A stretch of DNA of 64,000 nucleotides from Legionella spiritensis (GCF_900186965.1 NZ_LT906457.1:3064501-3128500), one strand, 5' to 3'. Counted from the first letter of the stretch, positions 38,648 to 47,759 are shown. Notes: generated by a model not told the origin, from the letters alone. Numbers and translations: made by a program.

Positions 38648-39376
38648 TTACGCAGACAGTCCTTCCAGCATTAAAATCAGCAGAAATCCAATGAAAAAGC
38701 ACAGGGTAATCCATGGAGTTTCCCGTACTTCATGAGCTTCCAGCAACAACTCTTCAGTAACCAGATATAGCAAAGCGGCAACACCAAAGGACAAAACCCC
38801 GTCCGTAATACTCACCGGCAAGTGAATTAATAAGCTGGCGCCCAGCAGCGCCCCCGCAGGAATCAACAGGGCCAGAATGAAACTCACCGCAAAACGGCTT
38901 TGCGGACTGACCTGGCGAACACCCAGCGTCGATGTCGTTGACAATCCCAAAAAAAATATTTCAATGGCAAGAGCCACGGCAATGAGAATACCGCCCTCGG
39001 CACCGGCCAGAAAAGCGACTCCGATTAAAACGCCGTCCACAAACACATCAATGCCAACCGCACTCACCAATCCCCAGGATATTCCGGTTTTTTCCTGCTC
39101 CCGATCTTCCAGGGTACCTGCAAGCCATTTCAACAGCAACATGGCCGCAATACCCACTGAAAAACCGATAAAAAGCGCGGCGGGTGAATGATAGGCACTG
39201 ATTTTAGGTAATAACTCCTTGGCAACCGCGGCAAAAACAACCCCGGCAGCAAAATGCTGGGTGGCGCTGGTTAACTGGCTACCGGGTCGGTAAATACTGG
39301 CAATCGCACCGCCAACCAGCATAAAAACAGCAGGCATCAGAGAATACAGCGTAATAAACGAAAGAGAAGGCGTCAT
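38648..39376 (-). CDS. ZIP family metal transporter
   Basis: A 242-residue inner-membrane protein with about eight hydrophobic segments. The start at 39376 has AAGGGA eight bases upstream; an ATG at 39397 is the alternative. Seen: the ZIP helix 2 motif QHFAAGVVFAAVAKELLP, helix 4 AVGIDVFVDGVLIGVAFLAGA with Asp residues in place of the usual HNxxDG, helix 5 AIEIFFLGLSTTSTLG, and a late TEELLLEAHE segment. The replacement of the metal-binding His in helix 4 makes the substrate uncertain. Confidence 0.78.
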   Translation of the reverse strand: MTPSLSFITLYSLMPAVFMLVGGAIASIYRPGSQLTSATQHFAAGVVFAAVAKELLPKISAYHSPAALFIGFSVGIAAMLLLKWLAGTLEDREQEKTGISWGLVSAVGIDVFVDGVLIGVAFLAGAEGGILIAVALAIEIFFLGLSTTSTLGVRQVSPQSRFAVSFILALLIPAGALLGASLLIHLPVSITDGVLSFGVAALLYLVTEELLLEAHEVRETPWITLCFFIGFLLILMLEGLSA

Positions 39377-39528
39377 GAATAATCCCTTTTCAGACATTAG
39401 TTACATAATAATCAACCAACTGGTTTTATTCAAGTGCAAAAATCTTGCTAAATTCAATTAAAAACAATACCATGCAAGCGTTTTATGGACGCTAATTCCG
39501 CCCCAAACCGGGTAGAAAGGAGAAAAAA

Positions 39529-40404
39529 ATGGATTTATCCCCGGCACAAATTGACCGTTTTCTGAGGGAAGGCTACCTCGTCATAGAGAATTTTTTCAGC
39601 CGTGATGTCTGTGAAACGTTAATGAAGCGTATGGAACACATTATTGCCGGCCATAAAGAAACCATACCCGCCACCGTTTTTTCTACCCGGACTAACGAAC
39701 ATGCTCTGACCGATTATTTTTTAAATTCGGGTGACAGGATTCATTTTTTCTTTGAGCCTGGTGCATTTGACAATGCCAACACCCTGATTCATCCGCTTGA
39801 GAAGTCGTTAAACAAAGTCGGCCACGCCTTGCATGAAAAAGACAGCGTATTTCGGCAATATTCCTACGATCCCCGTATAAAAACCATCTGCCGGCAGCTG
39901 GGCTTTAAAAAAACATGTCTGTTACAATCCATGTATATCTTCAAGCAACCCAGGATTGGGGCGGAAGTCCGCTGCCATCAGGACGCGACGTTTCTGCACG
40001 CCCGGAACAGCCCTGTAATCGGCTTCTGGCTGGCGCTGGAGGATGCCACAACGGAAAACGGCTGCTTACAGGTTTTACCAACTCCGCATACCACCCCCCT
40101 TAAAAAGAAAATGTTTCGCTCTCCTGACGATGTGATTTCTTTTGAAGAGTATGACGCCACTCCATGGAGCGAAGAACATTGCATCTCTCTTGAAGTCAAA
40201 CAAGGCAGCCTTGTTCTATTGCATGGCCACCTGCCTCATAAAAGCCACGCCAACCTGTCGGATAAATCCCGGCACGCTTATACCCTTCACGCCATCGACG
40301 CCGACAACCCCTACCCGGACAGTAATTGGCTACGATGCCCGCAGGGACTACCGCAATGGCCGGATCCCTCGTTTCCGCTTTCCGGGGATGCTGTGACAAA
40401 TTAA
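39529..40404 (+). CDS. PHYHD1-like phytanoyl-CoA dioxygenase family protein
   Basis: A 291-residue Fe(II)/2-oxoglutarate dioxygenase. Metal site complete: His150 and Asp152 in RCHQDATFLH, His237 in HLPHKSHANLSDKSRHAY, and the 2-oxoglutarate Arg248. The sequence follows the human PHYHD1 order closely as I recall it: FLREGYLVIENFFS, TDYFLNSGDRIHFFFE, LEKSLNKVGHALHEKDSVF, LLQSMYIFKQPRIGAEV, LALEDATTENGCLQVLP. Such similarity to a eukaryotic subfamily is common among Legionella eukaryote-like genes. AAAGGAG precedes the ATG. Substrate unknown. The VanX-like gene follows after 50 bases in the same direction. Confidence 0.9.
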   Translation: MDLSPAQIDRFLREGYLVIENFFSRDVCETLMKRMEHIIAGHKETIPATVFSTRTNEHALTDYFLNSGDRIHFFFEPGAFDNANTLIHPLEKSLNKVGHALHEKDSVFRQYSYDPRIKTICRQLGFKKTCLLQSMYIFKQPRIGAEVRCHQDATFLHARNSPVIGFWLALEDATTENGCLQVLPTPHTTPLKKKMFRSPDDVISFEEYDATPWSEEHCISLEVKQGSLVLLHGHLPHKSHANLSDKSRHAYTLHAIDADNPYPDSNWLRCPQGLPQWPDPSFPLSGDAVTN

Positions 40405-40454
40405 ATCAATGCCTCTATAATTTTGTTACCTTTGTCATTCCTTTGATATGTCTC

Positions 40455-41138
40455 ATGCCCACTACAACAGACGTCGTATTAATCGCTTCTAAAGAGATAA
40501 TCGCAATACCGATTCACGAAAACCAGGATCCCCTTATTGATGTTACGGGTTGCACGAGGATTATGATCGGCCCGTCGCCGGAAATACCGGACAATCGCGA
40601 CTACACCCGGATGCGGCGTGAAGTCTATCAACGCTTGCTGACCGCGCAACGGCTGCTGCCGTCTCCTCTGCGCTTTTGTCTTTATGAAGGCTATCGCAGC
40701 CTGTCCTTGCAAAAGGCGTTGTTTGACGAGCGTTATCAACAACTTACTGAAAAATATCAAACCTGGACCCACGAACGTCTTTTTCAGGAAACCACCAAAT
40801 TAATATCGCCGGTGACAAACCTGGATGGAAGCCGTAATATTCCGCCCCACGCAACCGGAGCGGCGATTGATGTCTATCTGGTCGACGAGCGTGGACGGGC
40901 CATTGATATGGGGATTCATCCTAAAGACTGGATGACGGATACCGATGTCATTCTTTCACCAACCGACAGTTCCTTCATTTCGAGCGACGCAAAAGCCAAC
41001 CGCCGGCTGATGAGTCAGGCCTTGCTTCAAGCCGGATTCATCAATTATCCTACCGAATACTGGCATTGGTCTTACGGCGATCGCTATTGGGCTTATGTCA
41101 GTGGCAACCCTCACGCGCATTACGGCAGTTTGGCATGA
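40455..41138 (+). CDS. D-Ala-D-Ala dipeptidase (VanX/DdpX-like, peptidase M15D)
   Basis: A 227-residue zinc dipeptidase. Catalytic residues present: Arg81 in YEGYRSLS, zinc ligands His132 and Asp139 in PPHATGAAIDV, Glu201 and His204 in TEYWHWSYGD. In other bacteria VanX/DdpX splits D-Ala-D-Ala, for vancomycin resistance or for recovery of murein peptides. No vanH/vanA partner is present, so a recycling role is more likely. No signal peptide is apparent from the chosen start at 40455; an in-frame upstream reading through PhyH (from 40326) would add a hydrophobic stretch and is considered less likely. The 3' end overlaps the convergent gene by 19 bases. Confidence 0.88.
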   Translation: MPTTTDVVLIASKEIIAIPIHENQDPLIDVTGCTRIMIGPSPEIPDNRDYTRMRREVYQRLLTAQRLLPSPLRFCLYEGYRSLSLQKALFDERYQQLTEKYQTWTHERLFQETTKLISPVTNLDGSRNIPPHATGAAIDVYLVDERGRAIDMGIHPKDWMTDTDVILSPTDSSFISSDAKANRRLMSQALLQAGFINYPTEYWHWSYGDRYWAYVSGNPHAHYGSLA

Positions 41139-41545
41139 CGGACCGGTATTTCCCTTGCGCAGGATACGTCGCCATATTCATCCCGTAACTGCCTGAGAAA
41201 ATCGCGCGTATTATTTTTAGATAATTGGGAAGGAGAATCTTTACTGAATATCGTACTGTGTTGTGAAATCGCTTCGGATAACCGCGGCGTTTCCGATTGT
41301 ATTTTCCTGAATCGTATATCAGCCGCCCACCGATCGAACACATCAGACAGCGTATGGTCTGCAAACTCGATTTCCCTGAATGCTCTTGTCAGCAACTGCA
41401 ACGCATTGACCGTCACGGCAACTTGATTAGGCAGGGCGTGTAAATCTGATTTTAAATCTTCGATATGCCGGTTAATTTTCCTGGTCACGCAGTCGATGGC
41501 TGACAAGGCCTCTTGCGGTAATGAAGTAGTGGGACGTCTGGACAT
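41120..41545 (-). CDS. Hypothetical protein, 141 aa
   Basis: I do not recognise this protein. It is soluble and mostly helical: residues 10-60 form an amphipathic helix pair (EALSAIDCVTRKINRHIEDL, VTVNALQLLTRAFREIEFAD), then a more polar half with FDRWAADIRFRKIQSETPRL and DFLRQLRDEYGDVS. ACAGG lies four bases before the ATG at 41545. It ends inside the VanX-like gene (19-base convergent overlap). Length, low similarity to known folds and Legionella context leave effector or housekeeping roles both open. Confidence 0.55.
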   Translation of the reverse strand: MSRRPTTSLPQEALSAIDCVTRKINRHIEDLKSDLHALPNQVAVTVNALQLLTRAFREIEFADHTLSDVFDRWAADIRFRKIQSETPRLSEAISQHSTIFSKDSPSQLSKNNTRDFLRQLRDEYGDVSCAREIPVRHAKLP

Positions 41546-41688
41546 AATACCTGTTCTCGCTCAACGATACTGTTGCTGTCATCATATGAGAGCAAGATTA
41601 AGTTTTTATTAAACAGGGGTATTCATTAATAATATTTTACACTTGCCTGTTCAATGAATTAACAGAATGGAACAATGACACAGGATAT

Positions 41689-42207
41689 TTACCATTGTGT
41701 TGACTTATCGTAGGTTTCCCGGGCAATGGTCAGGCGTTTTGCAATAAGGCCAAGCTCTTTTTGCAACTGTAATTGTCCGGAGGAATCGCTGCCAAGCTCT
41801 TTGTGATGCAAAACACGCAGCAATGCCTGTTGTTGCGCCGTGAGTCGTTCAATCTCCTCACCCAGTGACTGCAGCCATTGCTGGCGGCTAGCCAGGCGAT
41901 CAACGTTATAACTGATAGCAACGTCCGCTGCCGCCGTCTTGCGATGAAGATGACAAATCACGACCAGGACATTGATTTTTTGCTTGATGCGCTCTGCCAG
42001 GAAAACCGCGCTGTGCGAGTCGCCTCGCTCGACCAATGCCTGAATATCACTTCGGATTTCATCAATGCAGTTCTGAACATCACCCTGGACTCTTTTAAAC
42101 AAACCTTTGGGTAAGGTGTTTATCACCCATTGATCCAGATGGCCAAGTTGCCACTCCAGTTCCGGCAAGCGTTCCGATAATTCATCCAGCAGTTTTTTGA
42201 TGCTCAT
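41689..42207 (-). CDS. priC: Primosomal replication protein N'' (PriC)
   Basis: A 172-residue helical protein resembling PriC, which loads DnaB at stalled forks with gaps. Seen: LSERLPELEWQLGHLDQ, then FKRVQGDVQNCIDEIRSDIQALVERGD, the block VFLAERIKQKINVLVVICHLHRK, and a basic C-terminal helix pair (LASRQQWLQSLGEEIERL, ELGLIAKRLTIARETYDK), in the same order as E. coli PriC (175 aa). The start at 42207 is used because it gives the family length; the open frame runs on to 42282 into the transporter gene. Confidence 0.78.
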   Translation of the reverse strand: MSIKKLLDELSERLPELEWQLGHLDQWVINTLPKGLFKRVQGDVQNCIDEIRSDIQALVERGDSHSAVFLAERIKQKINVLVVICHLHRKTAAADVAISYNVDRLASRQQWLQSLGEEIERLTAQQQALLRVLHHKELGSDSSGQLQLQKELGLIAKRLTIARETYDKSTQW

Positions 42208-42220
42208 GACGCAACACCCA

Positions 42221-43639
42221 TCATAAAGCCGGCTCAACATCCAGTTTGTCAGTACTGTCTTTACGATCCTGCAGCCAGGCACTGATAAAGGGCGGAGAGC
42301 ACATCAAAAACAGCCCCAGAACAAGCGTTAATTCATAACGCGTCACACTGCCTACGTTAATTTCAGACGGCGGCATGAAACTGACGACCAGCGTCGCCAA
42401 AACACCTACGATACCAATACCGGCAACGAAAAACATGCCCGCCATGCCGCCGGGAATTCGAAACAGGCGAGGTTTGTCAGGTGCGCTGAACCGCAGTTTA
42501 ATGGCCGCAATAAACATCAACAGATACATCAGCATATAAAGCTGAGCGGCCAGGGCGGTTAATAACCAGTAGGAACCATTCACACTGGGCATAAACAAAA
42601 ACAGGGTAGACAGTAATGTCACAATAACCGCCTGAATAATCAACATGACACGAGGCGCGCCTTTGCGGTTGGTTACCTGGAAAGCATCAGGCAAATTGCC
42701 ATCCTCCGCGGCAACCAGCATGCCTTTGGTTGGTGCGATAATCCAATTGCTTACCCCGCCAAGACCGCCCATAACCAACATCACGGCGACAACAGGCATC
42801 ATCCATCCCAGGTGATAACGGGAGAAAAAGGCGTCAAAGGCCTGCATAATGCCGGCCACCAGATTGATATCCTGCTGCGGCAGCACCACCGCAATAGCCA
42901 GGGAACCCAGAATCAGGGTACTTAAGATAATGACGACGGAGTAGATCAAAGCGCGCGGGAAAGCGTGTTGCGGGTTCTCAACATCATTGGCGTGTACCGT
43001 AGCGATTTCAATACCGCAAAAAGACATCATAATGGCCGTCAACGACACCCACATGGATTTATCGTGCAGATGGGGAACGATGCTTTGCGAATCAAAGTGA
43101 ACCTGCAGGGGGTTCCCTCCCGCTATCCACAGGGAACCAAGTCCTATAATCAGTGCCATGGGCAGCAGCAAGCCGGAAATGGCGCAGATATTACTAAACA
43201 AGGCCGACGAACTCATGCCGCGCAGATTGACAAGCGTAGCCCCCCAGAACGACGCGACAATCACAAACCATAGGAAATAAGGGTTATCGGCCATGGTCGG
43301 ATCAATCAGATAACCGACCGTACCGGCAACAAAAGAAAGAATGGTGGGGTACCAGATGACATTCTCAATCCACTGCAACCAAATGGCCAGGAAACCGGTG
43401 CGCTTGCCAAACGCTTCCTTTACCCATATGTAGATCCCGCCTTGCTTTGCCCAGCCTGAAGCCAGCTCCGCGGATACCAGGGCGGTCGGGATTAAAAAAA
43501 ACAAGGCACCCAGTACAAAAAAGGCAATCAACTGGCTGCCAAACAACGCGGTGGCCGGCAAATTGCGAATACTGTCTACCGAGCCTACCGTTATCATCGT
43601 AAGGCTGAAAATGGTTAACGCATGCTTTCTAGTCGTCAT
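42221..43639 (-). CDS. APC family amino acid permease/antiporter
   Basis: A 472-residue inner-membrane protein with about 12 hydrophobic segments of the amino acid-polyamine-organocation family, closest in style to the glutamate/GABA antiporter (GadC-like) group. The start at 43639 (MTTRKHALTIFSLTMITVGSVDSIRNLP) has AAGGA six bases upstream. Seen: the helix 1 GSVDSIRNLP unwinding region, AELASGWAKQGGIYIWVKEAFGKRTGFLAIWLQWIENVIWYP (family signature), and AIMMSFCGIEIATVHANDVENPQHAFPRALI. Substrate not determinable. Confidence 0.85.
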   Translation of the reverse strand: MTTRKHALTIFSLTMITVGSVDSIRNLPATALFGSQLIAFFVLGALFFLIPTALVSAELASGWAKQGGIYIWVKEAFGKRTGFLAIWLQWIENVIWYPTILSFVAGTVGYLIDPTMADNPYFLWFVIVASFWGATLVNLRGMSSSALFSNICAISGLLLPMALIIGLGSLWIAGGNPLQVHFDSQSIVPHLHDKSMWVSLTAIMMSFCGIEIATVHANDVENPQHAFPRALIYSVVIILSTLILGSLAIAVVLPQQDINLVAGIMQAFDAFFSRYHLGWMMPVVAVMLVMGGLGGVSNWIIAPTKGMLVAAEDGNLPDAFQVTNRKGAPRVMLIIQAVIVTLLSTLFLFMPSVNGSYWLLTALAAQLYMLMYLLMFIAAIKLRFSAPDKPRLFRIPGGMAGMFFVAGIGIVGVLATLVVSFMPPSEINVGSVTRYELTLVLGLFLMCSPPFISAWLQDRKDSTDKLDVEPAL

Positions 43640-43770
43640 TACAGTCCTTCTGTCTTGGTGAGTTCCAGTCATGGGCAAAAGTACATTATAAATACACAAG
43701 CTTAAGACAAACTTAATAATCGTTTAAAAAATAAACAAAACCCTTGCGCAGAGCAATCTTTCATAAAATG

Positions 43771-43889
43771 TGTAGCTCGCAAGAAGGCCGCATACGGGTT
43801 TATGCCCATAATGTCATCACTCGGAGGGGATGAATATACATGATTGATCGTCATCCCGCATTGCGGCTTTGCCGCCATCACGGGCTACA
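43771..43889. repeat. Repeat core related to the MITE family
   Basis: Starts TGTAGCTCGCAAGAAGGC and ends CATCACGGGCTACA, inverted ends that match the inner arms (GTAGCCCG ... CGGGCTAC) of the elements at 8376-8588 and 49589-49832. The outer GGCTCTGTGAACC repeats are missing, so this is a core-only or related REP-type copy. Confidence 0.6.
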
Positions 43890-44037
43890 GGCTTTATGAA
43901 ATTCACTCTACTTGAAATCAACACAATTGTAAATTAGAACAGGTTGCAGCAAATATTGCTGATAATTATTTTATTTGCACACAACCGGTCACCTCGCCAG
44001 TATAAAACCTTTGCCTGAACTTTGCATCTTAAGCTAG

Positions 44038-44056
44038 GATAATCATTATTCTCATC
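44038..44056 (+). promoter_or_regulatory. Fur-type box before the amidohydrolase-fold gene
   Basis: GATAATCATTATTCTCATC shares 13 of 19 positions with the Fur consensus GATAATGATAATCATTATC, with a clean GATAATCATTAT core. It lies 16 bases before the chosen start codon, so binding would cover the start region of transcription. Confidence 0.5.
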
Positions 44057-44072
44057 ACACAGGATGTGTGTC

Positions 44073-45809
44073 ATGAAATCTCCGCTCATGCAAGTGGCTC
44101 TCTGGCTGTTCAGTTTGTTCATTCCCTTGTCCGCCGTTGCCGGGGACTCTTATCAACTCTGCCGCCACGCCAATAAAATTTTCACCAACGCAACATTCAT
44201 CACCCTGAATCCGGATCAACCGCTTGCCCAGTCTGTAGCGGTGCGTCATCATCGTATAGTAGCCGCAGGCCGTGAAAAACTTATAATGACTCATTGCCGG
44301 GATCAGAACACCCGTATTATTGATATGAAAGGTGCTACCGTTATCCCGGGATTTATAGATACCAATTCCCAATTCGCGCTTTATGGCTGGCTGGCCAATC
44401 ATGCCGTGGATTTATCGACAACCAATGCTTTTCAGCGTGAAAACTGGCAACCCGTTAAAACAACGGACGAATTCCTGACCGCCCTGAAAAATAACGTAAA
44501 AACCAGCGAACCGTGGTTGATCATCAACGGTTATGACCACGCCCGTATCAAAGGAGAAGCGCTCAACCGTACCATGCTCGACAAGATCAGTGCGGAAAAA
44601 CCGATTCTTGTCTTGTACTCCACCGGACAAAAAGCCTTACTGAATCAAGCGGCCATCAATAAAATCACAGAACTTGAGATACAACAATCCGTCCCTGTCC
44701 AATCAGACGGAATTGTGCAAGACGATGCGTTGCAAGCGGTGATCGTCGCATTGATTCCTCCGCAGGCACTGCGGCAAGCCATTCAATCTGCAGCCGCCCG
44801 TTACGCGGCGCAAGGTTATACCACCGTCACGGAAACCCGGGCTCACCAAAGCTGGCTCAATACCTATAATCAACTCACCGCCCGATCTGATTTTCCCGTG
44901 GATGTCATTTTAAGCCCGGACAATATTGCCGACAGCAAGCGCTTCGCCCTGTCTGAAAAAGATAATCCGCGTCTTCACAGCGGACCGGTCATCCTGACGA
45001 TTGACGGCGCCATTCGTGATTTCAACGCGTATCTAAATTCCCCCTATTTCCAGGAATCCAGTGACCATGCGCCCGCCTGGCGAGGCCAGCCGCATAGGCA
45101 TCCCCAAGCCCTGGAAGCCGTATTTTTGAATGCCTGTGAAACCAAAACCCCTCTGGCTCTCAATTGCAATGGTGACGCGGCCATCGATATGGCTCTTAAT
45201 TTAATTCAAAAAATTCAACAGCAGCAAAACGACCCATCCTTTAAACCCATATTGAAAAATGCGCACATCGCCCGGCAAGATCAATTACACCGGATGAATC
45301 TGCTGGGAGTAAAAGTGGATTGGTTCCCGAACCATGTGTATTACTGGGGGCAAAGTATGTGCCACGAATACCTGGGTCCCAAGCGGGCCTTGAAAGACAG
45401 TCCCCTGGCCACTGCCCGCAACATTCTCGGCACAACGTCCTTACATGCCGATTCACCGGCCACCCCGCCCTCGCCGCTGCAAATAATAGCCAACAGCCAT
45501 AGTCGTCAGGTACAAACCTGGAATTATCCGATAAGCCAGCGCTGCCCCCAATATTTTTCCGCCGCTGAAAAAATAAGTGTTGAAGACGCCCTGCGCGCCC
45601 TGACTATCGATGCCGCCAGACTCTATCGCCTTGAAGGCGACAAAGGGAGCCTTAAGCCCGGCAAGCTTGCCGATATGACCGTATTGAATAAAAACCCCTT
45701 AAAGGGCGATAACATAGCCGCCATTAAAATACTGGGCACCATATCACGAGGCCGCTTGCATTTGAAAACGACGACGGAAAATGATACACCTACGCATGAT
45801 AAGCCTTAG
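44073..45809 (+). CDS. Exported amidohydrolase-fold protein with lost metal ligands
   Basis: A 578-residue protein of the YtcJ-like amidohydrolase_3 group. The ATG at 44073 has AGGA eight bases upstream; an ATG at 44064 is the alternative. Residues 1-23 form a Sec signal peptide (VALWLFSLFIPLSAVAG). The fold markers are present: GATVIPGFID, GDAAIDMAL, SPLQIIA, LTIDAARLYRLEGDKGSLKPGKLADMTVL. The metal ligands are not: HxH is replaced by Asn98-Ser-Gln100 (IDTNSQF), and the usual HAxGD is NCNGD (Asn364, Asn366). KNAH stands where EHAQ is expected. Six cysteines in the mature part could form disulfides. It is therefore probably not a classic metal-dependent hydrolase. A Fur-type box stands upstream. 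Confidence 0.75.
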   Translation: MKSPLMQVALWLFSLFIPLSAVAGDSYQLCRHANKIFTNATFITLNPDQPLAQSVAVRHHRIVAAGREKLIMTHCRDQNTRIIDMKGATVIPGFIDTNSQFALYGWLANHAVDLSTTNAFQRENWQPVKTTDEFLTALKNNVKTSEPWLIINGYDHARIKGEALNRTMLDKISAEKPILVLYSTGQKALLNQAAINKITELEIQQSVPVQSDGIVQDDALQAVIVALIPPQALRQAIQSAAARYAAQGYTTVTETRAHQSWLNTYNQLTARSDFPVDVILSPDNIADSKRFALSEKDNPRLHSGPVILTIDGAIRDFNAYLNSPYFQESSDHAPAWRGQPHRHPQALEAVFLNACETKTPLALNCNGDAAIDMALNLIQKIQQQQNDPSFKPILKNAHIARQDQLHRMNLLGVKVDWFPNHVYYWGQSMCHEYLGPKRALKDSPLATARNILGTTSLHADSPATPPSPLQIIANSHSRQVQTWNYPISQRCPQYFSAAEKISVEDALRALTIDAARLYRLEGDKGSLKPGKLADMTVLNKNPLKGDNIAAIKILGTISRGRLHLKTTTENDTPTHDKP

Positions 45810-45881
45810 ACCGTGCTATCCAGGGCGTCTCTAAAACTGTTTTTTTGCCTACGAGAGTTTTGTTATTGGTTCATTTTTTTA

Positions 45882-45908
45882 GTTGGGTTGCCCAATTGAC
45901 AACCCAAC
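45882..45908. repeat. Short inverted repeat upstream of the antiporter gene
   Basis: Perfect 9-base arms GTTGGGTTG (45882-45890) and CAACCCAAC (45900-45908) around a 9-base loop. T-run lies before, not after, the hairpin on the plus strand, so it is not an intrinsic terminator for the amidohydrolase-fold gene. A relative (GGTTGGGTTGCC) occurs near 47858. Confidence 0.45.
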
Positions 45909-45950
45909 CGGGATGGTGCCGGAATTTGAGGGAGTACCAGGGTATGTTTC

Positions 45951-47759
45951 ATGGATAACCACTTGCTGACCCATATATTTATTTTCCTGGCGTCTGCGGC
46001 CATTATTGTACCCTTGGCCAACCGCTTCAAGTTGGGTTCCATCCTGGGGTATCTGGTTATTGGTATTTTGATTGGTCCTTATGGCTTCAAGCTTATCGGT
46101 AACTCTCACCAAATCATGCAATTTGCTGAATTTGGCGTGATTATGATGCTGTTTTTGATTGGCCTGGAACTGGAGCCAGCCCGATTATGGCGCATGCGCA
46201 AGGCTATTATCGGACTTGGAGGATTACAGGTCTTGCTCACCGCCATTGTTTTATGTCTGCTTGGTGTTTTAATCGGGCACCGCTGGCAGGCCAGCCTGGC
46301 TATCGGCATGGCTCTGGCACTGTCTTCCACTGCCCTGGTATTGCAAATGCTGGAAGAAAAAAATCTTCTGCGCACAGCCGAAGGCGAAACCTCGTTTGCC
46401 GTCCTGCTCTTTCAGGATATCGCCGTTATTCCCATCCTGGTTGTCATGCCGTTACTCTCGATAAACGGCGTTGCAAGGACACAGTCTCATAGTGACAGCC
46501 TGTTGGCTTTGTTCCCGTTCTGGACGCATCCGCTGATCATTGCCGTCGTCATCAGCTCGATGATCGCTATTGGCCGTTATTTCTCCCATCACCTGTTTTT
46601 TATCGTCGCAAAAACCAACCGCAGGGAAGTTTTCACAGCAACGTCTCTGGCGCTCATCGTGGGCATTACCCTGTTGATGCACGCCGTCGGTGTCTCACCG
46701 GCCCTGGGTGCGTTTATCGCCGGTGTGGTGCTGGCTCATTCTGAATACAAGCGAACCCTGAAAACCGATATCGAACCCTTCAAGGGATTATTGCTCGGTT
46801 TATTTTTCATCTCCGTTGGTATGGGTATGAATTTCACCCTGCTAAGCCTGCATCCCATGCAATTGTCAGGTACGGTTGTATTGCTGATCCTCATCAAAGG
46901 CCTGATCCTGACAGGATTGGGGCTCAAGTTCGGATTAACCAGGATCCAGACTCTCGGCTTCGCACTCGGGCTGTCGCAGGGCGGGGAATTTGCCTTTGTA
47001 TTGTTTCAATATGCGCATACCAGCCATGTTATCCGGAGTGAAACGGCGGCTTATTACACGTTGGTCGTCGCCTTGTCCATGGCAACCACCCCGCTCCTCA
47101 TGATGCTTTATTATCGTTTTATTGTGCCGCGTTACCTGAGCCTGTTACCCACCCAACCGTTCGACACGATTAATGAGCGCCGCAATGTCATTCTGGTTGG
47201 CTACGGCCGCTTTGGCCAGATTATCGGACGATTTCTCGCAGGGCATAAAATCCCGACAACCATTCTGGAAAAAGACCCGGAACAAATTAAATTATTACGA
47301 AAGTTTGGATTTCCAGGTTATTTTGGGGACGCGTCTCGTCTGGATTTACTGAAAAATGCCGGCGCCCATCATGCAAAATTGCTGGTTATTGCCGTCAGCA
47401 GTCCGGAAATAAGTCTTGAAATTGTCAAACTGGCCAAACAACATTTCCCGCATCTGAAAATTTATTCACGGGCACGTAATCGCAGTCATGCCTATGAGCT
47501 GCACAAGGCGGGGGTGGATTATTTCAAACGAGAATTGTTCGATTCATCTCTAACCATGGCCCAGGAAATTATGATCGCTCTGGGGTATAACGCCGAAAGC
47601 TTGCGCCGCAAGGCAAAAGCTTTTCTGCAATTAGACGAAGAGTCGCTGAAAAAATCGTTTGAATTTTTTGAGAAAGAAGCGGAGTTGATCAATTTATCCC
47701 GTCAGGTCGCCGGAGAACTGGAACGTATTTTACAAAGTGATCTGAAAGGGGAATACTAG
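45951..47759 (+). CDS. KefB/KefC-type monovalent cation:proton antiporter
   Basis: A 602-residue CPA2 family antiporter. The N-terminal part (1-380) has about 12 hydrophobic segments with LGSILGYLVIGILIGP, LMLFLIGLELEPARLW and the helix SFAVLLFQDIAVIPILVV, all family marks. A cytosolic RCK/TrkA-N domain follows (NVILVGYGRFGQIIGRFLAG from about residue 415, Rossmann GxGxxG with LEKDPEQIKLLRKFGFPGYFGDASR). The length equals E. coli KefB (601); glutathione-adduct gating is the family rule but the ligand site was not checked. No KefG/KefF-like partner is next to it. Its TAG stop is the TA insertion point of a 65-base element. Confidence 0.9.
   Translation: MDNHLLTHIFIFLASAAIIVPLANRFKLGSILGYLVIGILIGPYGFKLIGNSHQIMQFAEFGVIMMLFLIGLELEPARLWRMRKAIIGLGGLQVLLTAIVLCLLGVLIGHRWQASLAIGMALALSSTALVLQMLEEKNLLRTAEGETSFAVLLFQDIAVIPILVVMPLLSINGVARTQSHSDSLLALFPFWTHPLIIAVVISSMIAIGRYFSHHLFFIVAKTNRREVFTATSLALIVGITLLMHAVGVSPALGAFIAGVVLAHSEYKRTLKTDIEPFKGLLLGLFFISVGMGMNFTLLSLHPMQLSGTVVLLILIKGLILTGLGLKFGLTRIQTLGFALGLSQGGEFAFVLFQYAHTSHVIRSETAAYYTLVVALSMATTPLLMMLYYRFIVPRYLSLLPTQPFDTINERRNVILVGYGRFGQIIGRFLAGHKIPTTILEKDPEQIKLLRKFGFPGYFGDASRLDLLKNAGAHHAKLLVIAVSSPEISLEIVKLAKQHFPHLKIYSRARNRSHAYELHKAGVDYFKRELFDSSLTMAQEIMIALGYNAESLRRKAKAFLQLDEESLKKSFEFFEKEAELINLSRQVAGELERILQSDLKGEY

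Larger units (their letters stand above)
43640..44072. other. Divergent intergenic region with repeat core and Fur-type box
   Basis: 433 bases between the permease and the exported amidohydrolase-fold gene. It contains the repeat core at 43771-43889 and the Fur-type box at 44038-44056. No gene was seen here. Confidence 0.6.

Noticed and set aside
45882-45908. Terminator for the amidohydrolase-fold gene
   Set aside because: The hairpin is good but the T-run precedes it on the plus strand; no T-run follows on either side.
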